A stretch of DNA of 64,000 bases, taken from positions 261,762,425 to 261,826,424 of the forward strand of contig NC_081415.1 of NCBI RefSeq assembly GCF_030272615.1, read 5' to 3'. This DNA comes from Cryptomeria japonica (lineage: Eukaryota; Streptophyta; Pinopsida; Cupressales; Cupressaceae). This document shows, piece by piece, positions 10,986-22,947 of the stretch. Positions within the stretch are counted from its first letter, which is position 1. Each line of letters opens with the position of its first letter. The notes under the pieces were generated by a model. That model searched no databases. It was not told the origin of the DNA and worked only from the letters and a program-made list of their open reading frames with translations. The position numbers and the translations under genes are program-made.

Positions 10986-12429
10986 AGTCCGCTTCAATAA
11001 AAACACGCGCGTCCCGATACAAAGGCAACGCCCGGCTCAAAATACTTAAATAAATCTTTCTTAAAACATAGTTCGAAATGAACTAATGAAATTTCTTTAA
11101 ACACAGTCCGGTATTATTAATCCAAGATTTCATTTCCCTTAAAAATAAACACAGTTCGATATATATAAAACAAAATGCACGGGTTTAAGCACGACGACCA
11201 CGCCGAGCACAAAACGCCCAGCACAAAGAGAAAGTATAAATTTATTTATATTAATCAAGAGAGAACCAGACATGGCAAGATAACCCATTTTTAACATAAT
11301 GCTACAGCCATGCAATTTCTTGAAGAACACAGCTAAAACATGGATTTAAACTCCCCAAATCCAATATGAAACTGAAAACAATCAAAGATTAAATTTGGCA
11401 ACAAGCAATCCTTTTTACAAACACAAGGAAGAATGATTTGGATAAACCCTACCTTCATACGCAATCCTGGCATGGCTGAAGGAGAGCCCACCTGTCAGAT
11501 TCCCCAAAATCTTCTCCAAAATTCTCCATCATCTCCAATTTTCCCAAATTGGGTTATATGGAAGAGTTGACCCAAAATTTTCTATTTTTGGAATAAAATC
11601 TTTTATTTACAATTAATTCCTCAAAATTTATTTCTTTTTAACTATCAACAAAATAACTTGCTTAATCAATTAAAAATCGATTTCTTTCACAATCAATTCA
11701 ATTTAACCTTTCAAATACCAGAATCCAACAGAAAGCAATTAAACCTCTTGCAATTAAAGACAAATCCTTCTTTTTCATCAGCATATATAAATAATGCATT
11801 TAATAATCGAAATCAGCCATTAAATTCAAATTTACTTCCAATCTAAAACGAGCAGTTCATTAACAACGAAAAAAAAAACGCATAACGAATTCTCAATCAA
11901 TTTAATCCATCAATCTTCACTGCTCAAACGCATAAATACTCAAAATAATGCTAAGGACTAATTAATCAATTTACCAAACACACCAGGCACGCAAACCGAG
12001 GAAGTCAACCAAACAGACGACTCGCAAACCCAACCAAACAGGGATTACCGACGATGACTGGCGATGCTCACTGGAGCACCACTAAGGCCGACTAAGGTCT
12101 TACGACCACCTAATCCGACTCTAGGGATTAAAAAGAGGTACACTCAAACCTGCAAAACCAGGTGACGACGAACCTCGCACTCATGCGACTTCGTACCTGA
12201 AATCTCCTGCAACAAAAGATCATACATGCATACATATATAAAATCTAATGAAAGCGTTAGTCCGATACTAAAATCACGAAATAGGTACACTGAATAACCT
12301 GCATACAACTAGTGAGAAAATCACATCAACAGCGATGCGTAAAATCAACATCTAACTGTAATCATTATATCAAGATAACTAATCACGATTAAACCCAGGT
12401 TAGAGATCAATTACGGTAGGGGTACTACA

Positions 12430-12441
12430 TTCTTCCCCCCT
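12430..12441 (-). other. Polypurine tract of the LARD element
   Basis: The sense strand reads AGGGGGGAAGAA directly before the 3' LTR start TGTAGTACCCC. This primes plus-strand DNA synthesis in LTR elements and fixes the orientation. Confidence 0.85.
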
Positions 12442-15400
12442 AGGTTCCGACTTACTCCTGGAAGTCGTAAGGCTAGATGAAGAACATGTCGTACGCATCA
12501 GCCCTGAAACTCATTCAACAAAGATCAAATTGCACATAGAAATCTTTTCATAAATAAATGAAATATTATTGCAAAATCTTTTACAAATGCCATTATCCAT
12601 TGGCCAGATACATCTAAAACCATACATTCCTTGCAATATTCTAGGAATTATCCACAATCATAGAAGAGAAACAAGAATTTACTTCCATTCATTACACCAA
12701 ATTAAAACATCACAATGAGGTAAACGACAATTACCATAATCATCGACCAAAAATGACAAGAAACATGCCATAATGATCAATTTCCTTTACCAATCCATCT
12801 TTATCATAAAATTTAATAACATAGAACTAGCTCAAAATATCAATTTCTATAACCAAATCAACTTTCATGAAATAAGAGCAACATAAATAACTCAATTGGT
12901 TACACTTGCCAGGCATAAGAAAACCTTTCCAAAGACTATGTCCCATAACATAGCGACAAGCTAACACAATTTACTCCATGATACAAATAATAACCATCCA
13001 CATGATTGGAATGCATAACAGAAAAGGCCACATGTGAGCATGTCTAATGCTCGGTCAATGATAACATGCACGATCAGCATCTCCATGCCTGACCTCAGAA
13101 CAACAATATGATCATAAATATCCAATATCTCGCTCAAAGGCTCGATGGTGCTAGGCACACCATAGCGGTGCTACCTTCCATACAAGACCTTTGTGAATAT
13201 CCCTTGTTGTACAAGGTGGTTAGCCTCCAAGAGATAGTCACCACACATAGGTAGGTAGTGGATACTAGCTGCATCACAGCCTCACATACCCCCATCCTCA
13301 CGGTTCCCTACAACAACTTCCTCGCATACACTCTACCAATTCCGTATCATACGTCCTTGGAGAGGAATTTCACATCTCGACACAAGACCAGCATCCGAAA
13401 ACAATAAGAATAAACCAGTTCAGCCACCAAAGTACAGATGAATAAAGATAATAAATCACCAATTCCAACAGTAAGGCAAGAAAATAATCCGGAATTTCAA
13501 CACCAAATCAAAGTGCAAAAGATCACAAGATCGTGGCTAAACCTTCACAATCAAAGTAAAATAAACTGCTGATCCCCAAAGAAATATAAAGAATATCACA
13601 ACTGCACGTAACAGCACTGTGTGACTAGCATCTAGCCACCAACGAGGAAGGAAGGAACAACTGACTAGCTATTGCAGTAGCTCATCATGTGGTGCGACAT
13701 AGTCACACTATCCACATGGCATGGCAGTATGCACCTCGACATCACCCCGCATCACGTCGTCACGTGGCATGGCAATACCCCAAGTGGAGAAAACACACAA
13801 TGGACGTATCCCGCATGGTAGTGCACCTCGCGGAAAAAGCACGCGCAAGCCACATCCCGCATAGCGACGTATCTAGAAGGATACTCGCCGTAAGTCAGAG
13901 GTATACATGACTCTGGTCCACCCACAAGTCTACCAACACAGGCCAGTTGGCAACTTATGTAAGAATAATAACACGCCTCTCAAGAAGACAAGGCAACAGA
14001 TACTCCAATAGAATCCAACAATATGCACAAAAACTACCATCTATATGCTCAGATAAGGAAGAGAATAAGCTGACACACATAAACCTATAAATAGGTTCAT
14101 CAAAGGGAAAGTATTGAGTACACCTTGATACAGTTTAGTAGTACAACTATATCATTCCTCGAAGTAGAGAAGCTAAAGTCGCTTCGCGTCGACATTACTC
14201 GCACGCCAATCCATACTATTCAAGGAACGGTCGCTTCGAATACTACCCCTTAACATACCGAGTTACCCACAACCCAAGGTTTGGTACTCAGTAGGGAACA
14301 AATAAGAAATATTACATAAACAGTATGGTTTCCCATACTCATAAACAACATATTCTCCATGGTTGATTACTTCACCAACCCATGGGCACACAAGATAAGC
14401 ACTGGTTTCTCACAATGCACATGAAACACCAATACTGGTTTAGCCACATTTACGAGGAGTACTTTTCAGTACGCTAACATCTATACAAGGAAGATTCCAA
14501 TTACGCTTTCTATATAAATAACTGAATCACGTTTACTCTAGATTCCAGTATTGAATTCATTAACAATTCACAATTATATAAGGAAATAACATCATTCCTA
14601 TATCCTTCTCGAATCTCACTAAGCATCCATAATTAAATTACTAGCTAAGCAGATTCATTTCTAAAGCTTAAGACTTTCATCTATCACTATGAAGCCAAAA
14701 GCAAACACACAATTTCACATGTTTTATAAACACTCTATTTAAATCAATGCACTCTTTAATACCATTTCTAAAAATCTTATGATTAGGCAAAGAGAAGGGA
14801 AAGAGAGTTTGATAACCAAACCATTTCCTACAAAACACGCAAGATCAAACAAGATCACGCTGTAATATTAAATTTGCCACTATAAGCCTATCATTTCAAT
14901 TACACGGTTTTCATTTCGCTACCGTTTTGAAGGATGGCAATCAGTCTAACAAAAACATTTCCAATAGTTATGGTTGCAACAGGAGGTTCTAGTTTACAAA
15001 CAAAGATCAAGAGAGGCAATCTTTTTGATAATGCAAGACCTCATAAGAACACTCACATAAATAATACAATATAGACACATGTCATAATCTGCAACCTATT
15101 AGAGAAGATCACATTACGATCAAAGATAAGCAAAGAGCTATTAATCAAATAAAACATATTACTGCATGCACATCAAACAAGCTTTTCCATTCACACTTTC
15201 TAACCACATTAAGGTAATTCCACATACCCAAAAGCGAGTTCAATGGAGCATTTGCGAAAATAAATCTTCAATTAAACTGGTTTAATGAAACACATAAGAC
15301 AATCTTTCGGAAAACACATTATTATTCTCTCAAAGCTACAATAACATGCTCTTTATAATACTTCTTCTACCAACCAAGCAGTTTCACATAATTCATCTAT

Positions 15401-16125
15401 TCGCATATCAATGCACCTTACTAAGGTAGAATTTAATCATGCTACTCCTACAACATACATATGGAGAATTCTTCAAACATACACATACAGTTTTCTCCCA
15501 TCACCCAATATAAATTTTTAAACCCATAGCCCTCTTTAATGATCTAAAAGCATAGACGACATAAGGCTCACACAAGGGTACAAGAAATCACAACCTTTTC
15601 TCTTTCGCAATCAAGAAAACTCGAATCAAAGATAATTACACATATCCTAATCATTTTAATTTTCCAGAAAGAAAGAGAGAGAGGAATAGTGATGATCATT
15701 TAATTTTCTACAAAATAAGCATACAATAATTTCCATGCTAGTCCTTCAAGTGGACAATCATTAAGCTAAATCATAATCTTTAAACAAACACAATTCGCAC
15801 TTTCCGATTCAAGACAAGCACGGACCAACCCAAACGGATTAGTCTAAAGAGTACAACACTCAAGAAGGGAAGGTACATACGACTCTCTTTCAAAATAAGA
15901 GTAATCGTAGACGCAGACATCAATAAGCACACAATGCACAATAAGCACTCAAACACCAACATCAAGAAGGCGAAAACAAGGTGTGAACACACACACGATA
16001 CACACAAGCTAAGGTCTGCTCAATCACTCACATGCAAAAGGATGACAAGCATACACATAAGGTCGATACACCTCACACAAATAGAGGGCACACGCGACAC
16101 CAGAGATCCCAATGTTTGCAACATG

Positions 16126-16138
16126 GGCTCTGATACCA
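16126..16138 (-). other. Primer-binding site (initiator tRNA-Met)
   Basis: The sense strand reads TGGTATCAGAGCC two bases inside the 5' LTR. This matches the complement of the 3' end of plant tRNA-iMet, the usual primer for plant LTR elements. Confidence 0.92.
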
Positions 16139-17481
16139 AATGTAATGCCCCGCCAGGAAACCCCGAAGGGATAAGCCAAAATAACACAAGAATACAGTGC
16201 AAATTTTTTTTTTAAAGTTACAACACATAAGATGCAACAAGATAACAAAGATTCAGATTACATAGCGGAAGACTTAACGACAATCTCCTAAAGAGTTTCC
16301 CAACGAGATTACTTAAATTTTCACAATACACTTTTCTCACACAATTAATCCAAAAGCTGAATATCTTAATAACGAGATAATTCACAATCAGGATAATTTC
16401 TTTCAAAGGATGTAAATATAAATCACAAGCAAGATTCATCATTTAAGATCCATTCATAAACTTCATTCAATCTTTTCATTTAAAATTACAAACCATACAT
16501 ATCACATCCTAATACACTAGTGTTTCATCAAACAAAAGAGATCTTTCCAAGCATATTTAAATTCCTTAACAACAACTGAGTAAGATTCGTTACTCTAAGT
16601 TACATTCATTCATAATCCAATTCATAGCATTTCAAAAGATGATTTCACACATGCATTACGATAAATCGCATCTCAACCAAATATGCATTCGATCCACATG
16701 GCATTCAAGATAGAACTGAGTATAAGCATTAACAGTTAATTCCATTTATCCACTTAACCATTCAACATAAATTAATCATACATGAAAAGCTGAATAAAGA
16801 GACATAAGAGAATGCATCACATAACACCATACTGATCTCGGAGTTCACCCCTAAAGGGCTACATCTCCGGGTCTGCGCAACTGCAAGACCCCCCTCGGAT
16901 AAATAATAAGGTTAAGAGTACAAGAGGTTACACTATACAATCCAGCCATCAAGGCGATACATAAGCAATATACAACGACCACAACTGTCAATAATACATA
17001 AACGATCCTTACAAGGAACAGGATCCAGCTGAACATAATCAAAGCTAATAACATAAGAGTCCATGAGAGCATCCATAAAACTGAACCATCACCCCCCAAG
17101 GGTCTAACATGAAACCGACACTCACAAGGGCAGAGACCAAAAGGACGACTCTCAAAGGTACTCAAAGCAGGACAAAACGACAACACACTAGCGAACATAG
17201 GGACAAGTGTCATCACATGACCTGGTATGGATACCATGGCAAGTCTTCATAGGTCCCGGCCCATACACTGGTAACCCTGGCAACTTAATCCGAACTTCCG
17301 GCCCATCCAAGCCTCATGTGGACCCACACATCCTCTCGTGAAGACAAGGAAGGTAGTTTGCCATTTCAGGCCTTCTCACAGCATGCCGAATCTATGATAG
17401 CATTCGTCTCATGTGTGAGGCACAATTATCTTAATTAAAGATTATATTCTAATCTACTTAGGTTATCACTTATTAGACTCA

Positions 17482-17532
17482 CTTTCGACGGGTTATCCAG
17501 CAGCCACTTTGGGCGCGGCCCCCAATCGAAAG
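17482..17532 (-). promoter_or_regulatory. Conserved LTR hairpin (LARD 5' LTR copy)
   Basis: Identical to the hairpin at 9550-9600, offset by exactly 7,932 bp. Confidence 0.6.
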
Positions 17533-18658
17533 CCACTTTCCCATACGACACTAGGCTAACTCAGACGAACTCAAACCACAGAATACACATGGTAAGACGA
17601 ACGGAGTTCAAGAAGGAGAACAATCATCTGGTCAAACACGACCCAACGGTAATCACTTACTGACGGTACTCTAACTAGAGACCTGACAACTAAGGTCAAC
17701 CACGAATCATTATTCGACTCACACAACGAGGATATGACCAACTATGACAACATCACATTTCAACAATCAACTCGGAATTTCGAGGACTGATACAGGAACA
17801 CCAAATCATCCATACGACAGGGTCCTACTTACAAAGCAAAGCATGCCATTTCATAATTAAAGCGAATACAGTAATTAAACTCGCAATGCAATAATCAGAA
17901 AAGACATTATTCCCTCAAGTTGATTTAAACATTAAAAACGATCAAGTTTTCTACATGATCTAAAAACATATTACAGTTATCTACCTTGTCAAGGGATAAG
18001 TCGTTCCTGGTTTTTTAACTCCTAAGGTTCAAAGCATCGAACAGGCCGTTTAAGCCATAATGAGTTTTAACCAAATCATATTATTAAAATTCAGACAACC
18101 GTTTAAACGATTAAAATAAGATATTTAATCTCCATCCCAAAACGTCATTACATACTGGTTCAAAATCAATCTCTACAGATTCATAATTTCAATTCCAGTT
18201 ACGTAATACGGATTACGGAAATAAAGATAAAAGAAATTCAGTTGTAGATACTCATTTCCAATGCACATGAGATAAACTTATTAATCTAAGATTGGACCCA
18301 AGCATAGCCAAATAACATTTGATGATGAAATTATCAATATTAGAACTCAATTAGACGAGGTGCACAAATCATGAAATGAACTTGAATGACTAATTCACCT
18401 ATAACTTCCATTATATACTCAATCAAAATCAAGTTATCATTTATCGTGATATGCCCTCCCATCATAATTAAGCGTCTAATTAAACTAAACATTTAAACAC
18501 AACTCTCTCTAAAATGAAATAAAAATCATTTTTATAACTAATTTAAAACATCAAAACGCATTTAAAATAGCGTTTAAATACAACTACGTTTTTTTGTTTT
18601 TGTTTTAAAAACTATGATTAAAAAAAAAAAACAAAAAAAAAAAAGAAATTCTTTTAAC

Positions 18659-18917
18659 CCTTAGCGGCGAGGGCGGGCTATGCCCTAACCCTAGCCGCAG
18701 GCATTGCCAGGCAGCGGCGCCGCTGCGGTGCCCGCAGGCCCGCGACGCCCTGCGGCCACCGCGGCCCTGCGGCCACCGCAGTGAGCCGCGGCCGGAGGCC
18801 CTAACACCAACAGCAGGCGGGGGGGGAAAGCACGAGACTAAGGGAAGGAGAAGGGCGAGCGGGAGAGAGGGGAGGGGGCGGGCGGAGCTCCGCTCACCGC
18901 CTCCAAACCCCAAACGC
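18659..18917 (-). repeat. CpG-rich GC island in LARD 5' LTR
   Basis: Copy of the island at 10727-10985. It carries one of the two LTR differences (18745), a C to T change in a CpG on the sense strand, as expected for methyl-cytosine deamination. Confidence 0.75.
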
Positions 18918-20366
18918 AGTCCGCTTCAATAAAAACACGCGCGTCCCGATACAAAGGCAACGCCCGGCTCAAAATACTTAAATAAATCTTTCTTAAAACA
19001 TAGTTCGAAATGAACTAATGAAATTTCTTTAAACACAGTCCGGTATTATTAATCCAAGATTTCATTTCCCTTAAAAATAAACACAGTTCGATATATATAA
19101 AACAAAATGCACGGGTTTAAGCACGACGACCACGCCGAGCACAAAACGCCCAGCACAAAGAGAAAGTATAAATTTATTTATATTAATCAAGAGAGAACCA
19201 GACATGGCAAGATAACCCATTTTTAACATAATGCTACAGCCATGCAATTTCTTGAAGAACACAGCTAAAACATGGATTTAAACTCCCCAAATCCAATATG
19301 AAACTGAAAACAATCAAAGATTAAATTTGGCAACAAGCAATCCTTTTTACAAACACAAGGAAGAATGATTTGGATAAACCCTACCTTCATACGCAATCCT
19401 GGCATGGCTGAAGGAGAGCCCACCTGTCAGATTCCCCAAAATCTTCTCCAAAATTCTCCATCATCTCCAATTTTCCCAAATTGGGTTATATGGAAGAGTT
19501 GACCCAAAATTTTCTATTTTTGGAATAAAATCTTTTATTTACAATTAATTCCTCAAAATTTATTTCTTTTTAACTATCAACAAAATAACTTGCTTAATCA
19601 ATTAAAAATCGATTTCTTTCACAATCAATTCAATTTAACCTTTCAAATACCAGAATCCAACAGAAAGCAATTAAACCTCTTGCAATTAAAGACAAATCCT
19701 TCTTTTTCATCAGCATATATAAATAATGCATTTAATAATCGAAATCAGCCATTAAATTCAAATTTACTTCCAATCTAAAACGAGCAGTTCATTAACAACG
19801 AAAAAAAAAACGCATAACGAATTCTCAATCAATTTAATCCATCAATCTTCACTGCTCAAACGCATAAATACTCAAAATAATGCTAAGGACTAATTAATCA
19901 ATTTACCAAACACACCAGGCACGCAAACCGAGGAAGTCAACCAAACAGACGACTCGCAAACCCAACCAAACAGGGATTACCGACGATGACTGGCGATGCT
20001 CACTGGAGCACCACTAAGGCCGACTAAGGTCTTACGACCACCTAATCCGACTCTAGGGATTAAAAAGAGGTACACTCAAACCTGCAAAACCAGGTGACGA
20101 CGAACCTCGCACTCATGCGACTTCGTACCTGAAATCTCCTGCAACAAAAGATCATACATGCATACATATATAAAATCTAATGAAAGCGTTAGTCCGATAC
20201 TAAAATCACGAAATAGGTACACTGAATAACCTGCATACAACTAGTGAGAAAATCACATCAACAGCGATGCGTAAAATCAACATCTAACTGTAATCATTAT
20301 ATCAAGATAACTAATCACGATTAAACCCAGGTTAGAGATCAATTACGGTAGGGGTACTACATTATG

Positions 20367-20528
20367 TGTCTATAGTGCCTCCGGATCATGCTTACGGGTA
20401 ATGTTGTCATGTTGAACTACTGCACTTAACGCCTAATAAAGCTGCTACAACGATGTATGTGGCGTCGTCCCTATAAACCGTTGGGGAGAAATAAGGGTCA
20501 TTTGGAAGTTAAAATCCAAAGGGCTAGT
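20367..20528 (+). mobile_element. Family C LTR, second part
   Basis: This continues the family C LTR after the LARD element and its TSD. It is cut at 20528 by the family A solo LTR A4. No genes. Confidence 0.6.
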
Positions 20529-20964
20529 TGTAATGCCCCACCAAAAACCCTGAAGGAAAACCCACAACAAGGGTAAAACATTTTTTATTTTTTTTAAGTA
20601 TAAACATAATAAGTGCATTTACGCAACATGCACGATAACACAAGTGGAAGACTTACACCAGAATTCCTTAAGGGTTTCCAACGAAGAATTAAAACCAAAA
20701 GATAAATTCCATAATTAAGGTTAATCCAATATCCATCATTAACTCAATGATCACAAGAAGCCATAATCCATAACCAATTACACCATTGAAAGATTGAAAG
20801 GATACAATATAATTCCACTTCAATAAGCATGTACACATAACATAAAGGAAACTGATAAATAACATCCCAATCTTAAGATTACATTACTCTTCCAATACAT
20901 AGTTCTCAATATACATATAAAGTTACAACTTAACCAATTACAAGGTTACAAAAGATCATGATAC
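20529..20964 (-). mobile_element. Family A solo LTR, copy A4, first part
   Basis: The plus strand starts TGTAATGCCCC, the reversed family A terminus. CTAGT (20524-20528) precedes it and CGAGT (33101-33105) follows the far end at 33100, a TSD with one mismatch. The LTR is interrupted by Copia-1 at 20965. No PBS or PPT is attached, so it is a solo LTR of about 4.46 kb once the insertion is removed. Confidence 0.8.
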
Positions 20965-22882
20965 TGTTGGCATTATAACAGACAAAGGGAGATAGTTAGC
21001 ATTCCAATTACAATGAGAGATTGTTGGCATTTCAATAAGGATATTGAGAAGGTTGTTGATGATTATGGATATAAATGATTAAGGATATTTACTGTCTTAA
21101 CATTATTATTTTGTCATTGATGTCAAGAAATTGATTTTCTAATTCAGTATGATGTTGCCATATCTTAAGAAGTATGTTTTGATGAGTATAAAGAAGTTGG
21201 TAAAAGACACAGAAAGAATATTATGAATAAGGGGAGAAATAAGTTATTCAATGGGCAACTATTATCGAGTTAGACAATGATGAGATCATGATATTTTTAG
21301 ATTGTTTTGATATCTTACATATGATGTTGTTTGTAAGGATAATTCTATACTATGTTACCAAGCAAAGAACCTAGTCGATAAACCCTAAGGAACCTAGTCG
21401 GTAAACCCTAAGGTTATCGCTATCGGTTAATGAAGGCGAAATGTCTATTGAGTGAAGTTTAGTATTCACCAAGTTGCAACCAAGTAATAATAGGATGCTT
21501 TAAATGATTGAATACATTATTTAATGAAGGAAGCTGATGAGCTGGAGTTGATTAAATGATTAGTAAGTTGTGCATGAAGATTGTTAAAAAATCTATGGCA
21601 AAGGAAGATTGGCAAGAAGATCTACAACTCAGATTGAACCGCAATACCCTAGCACAAGTTCCAAGAAATGTATGCAAGTTCCAAGGTGGGGTAAAACATT
21701 TTTCAGATTGAAGGATACATTGAACCTAGTCAATATTGAAGATCTGATGGCTATGATTGATCATGGGAAATATGATCAAGGAGATTATGTGGTTGGCAAA
21801 TTGTTTATAAATAAGGAACTATTGATAAACAATGTATGCGGGCAAGTGTAAGCATAGGGATGCTACACAGTATTTACCGAGCACAAAAGCTTGAAGACCT
21901 GTTTTGAAAATAGAGTATAGAGCCTAGCAGAGGGACAAGATAAGTCCTATGACTAGATTGTATTGAGCAAATAAGAATCTGCTTTAGCATTTTAGATGTG
22001 AAGTTGCAGATAGATTTTTATTACTGTTATTTTGTAAAGTGACAGAAAATCTCTTAACCGAGTGGACTTAACAGTCTTATTTGTAAATCCTCTAGTAAGG
22101 TGACATTCTGATTGAGTGTTTGAAATCCTTTGACAAGGTTACTTCTAACAAGGTAAAGATCCTAACAGATCTGAGGGAAATCCCTTAACCGGGTCACATC
22201 TAGCAATATGTTTTGTAATCTTTAACAGGATTTGTTTTTAACCGAGCATACTCTAGAAGAGTATATGCTAGAGTAATTGGGTCTTTACTTGATTAATTAA
22301 ATAATATTTGTTTAATTCTTTAAGTTCCCAATTATCTTTTTACACTTAAGCTAACATTAGGTGCATATAATTAATTATTTTAATTAATTATTATGTGCAA
22401 GCCTAGGGTTTTCCCTTTTTAGGGTTCCTTAACCTATTAGAGGTTATTTTTCTTTTCATTGTATTATCTTTTCACAATACTTTTTGGTGAATTGGAGCTC
22501 TCATCTTTTGAGAATATTTTCCTGTGTTTTGTGTGTTCTTCAGATTTTGCTTCATTGCTTCTCCTTGTAACAGGTTATTCGGCTTGCAGAAGATCTTCAG
22601 GCTACTGTGGGGTTGTATTTCTCAACTCCTATAGTATATTTCTTAGTGGGTCCGAAATCCCACAGTGGTTTTTCTCTATTTGGGTTTCCACATTAAATCT
22701 GGTGTTATATGTTTTGTGATCTTATATGTTTATGATTTTGCATGCTTTACAGTTTTTATGATAAGGTTACTGAGGTTGAATTTGTTGTTCATATGCAAGA
22801 TTAAGTTTGTGTGATTCACCCCCCCCCCCTCTCATCTTATTAGCTTGGCATCTGTACTAAACATTTAGTATCAGAACTATCA
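20965..22882 (+). repeat. Copia-1 5' LTR
   Basis: It starts TGTTGGCATT and ends AACTATCA. Without the solo D LTR and one TSD copy it is about 1,545 bp, matching the 3' LTR (1,548 bp). The 5' end carries reiterated TGTTGGCATT units at 20965, 20994 (mutated) and 21022. A telobox-bearing 24-bp unit with GTCGGTAAACCCTAAG is duplicated at 21368-21412 but single in the 3' LTR. Confidence 0.93.
22266..22633 (-). mobile_element. Solo D-family LTR inside Copia-1 5' LTR, TSD GTATA
   Basis: This 368-bp segment is absent from the Copia-1 3' LTR. It aligns over its full length with the inverted LTRs of element D (366 and 365 bp at 46983-47348 and 49390-49754), including the CAAGCCTAGG block and the CTATTAGAGGTTA block. 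GTATA occurs on both sides (22261-22265 and 22634-22638). Its ends read TGCTAGAG and CTCCTATA where D has TGTTAGAG and CTCTCACA. The D LTR sense strand is minus in element D; relative to the plus strand this copy runs in the D sense direction. Confidence 0.85.
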
Positions 22883-22884
22883 AT

Positions 22885-22896
22885 TGGTATCAAAGC
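22885..22896 (+). other. Copia-1 primer-binding site
   Basis: TGGTATCAAAGC starts two bases after the 5' LTR. It differs at one base from the complement of tRNA-iMet (TGGTATCAGAGC). The same variant is used by D, GP and the GP relative in this window. Confidence 0.85.
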
Positions 22897-22947
22897 TTTG
22901 GACTCCAGAAGAAAAAGTTTGAAGGTACTTGAGGCAAAGATCCAAAG

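Larger units (their letters stand above)
8209..12429 (-). repeat. 3' LTR of the LARD element (family A)
   Basis: The sense strand (minus) starts TGTAGTACCCC at 12429 and ends GGGGCATTACA at 8209. It contains a GC island (10727-10985), the conserved hairpin (9550-9600) and long AT-rich tracts. A 128-codon minus-strand frame (8919-9305) also occurs in the other LTR, but only because LTRs are duplicates; it overlaps the conserved non-coding block and I do not call it a gene. Confidence 0.93.
12430..16140 (-). mobile_element. LARD interior, non-coding
   Basis: The 3,711-bp interior has only short frames (75 codons or fewer) on either strand. None shows a CCHC knuckle, a DSG protease triad, an integrase HHCC or DDE, an RT YVDD or an RNase H motif. 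A moderately GC-rich stretch around 13620-13910 contains CACGTGGCATGGCA-type repeats, including the G-box core CACGTG near 13751. Retention of PBS, PPT and near-identical LTRs shows the element moved recently by using proteins from another element. Confidence 0.88.
8209..20361 (-). mobile_element. Complete non-coding LTR retrotransposon (LARD type), 12,153 bp, TSD TTATG
   Basis: Two direct repeats of 4,221 bp (8209-12429 and 16141-20361) flank a 3,711-bp interior. TTATG lies directly before (8204-8208) and after (20362-20366). The element reads on the minus strand: TGGTATCAGAGCC, complementary to the 3' end of plant initiator tRNA-Met, lies just inside the right LTR, and a purine tract lies just inside the left LTR. 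By eye the two LTRs differ at only two sites (10280/18212 and 10813/18745, both G to A on the plus strand), so insertion was very recent. The interior has no gag, protease, integrase, RT or RNase H. A long LTR with a long non-coding interior fits the LARD class, which relies on proteins of an autonomous partner. Confidence 0.93.
16141..20361 (-). repeat. 5' LTR of the LARD element (family A)
   Basis: Same length as the 3' LTR (4,221 bp), with two visible substitutions. It would carry the promoter that drives minus-strand transcription through the interior. It contains the GC island (18659-18917) and hairpin (17482-17532). Confidence 0.93.

Noticed and set aside
8209-20361. Segmental duplication of a 4.2 kb gene-bearing block
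   Set aside because: The repeats are bounded by TGT..ACA ends, a PBS, a PPT and a 5-bp TSD, so they are LTRs. The short frames that appear twice are duplicated only for that reason.
21609-21851. 80-codon plus-strand frame in the Copia-1 5' LTR as a gene
   Set aside because: It lies in U3/R of the LTR, is broken in the 3' LTR copy (28151 onwards) and has no domain.
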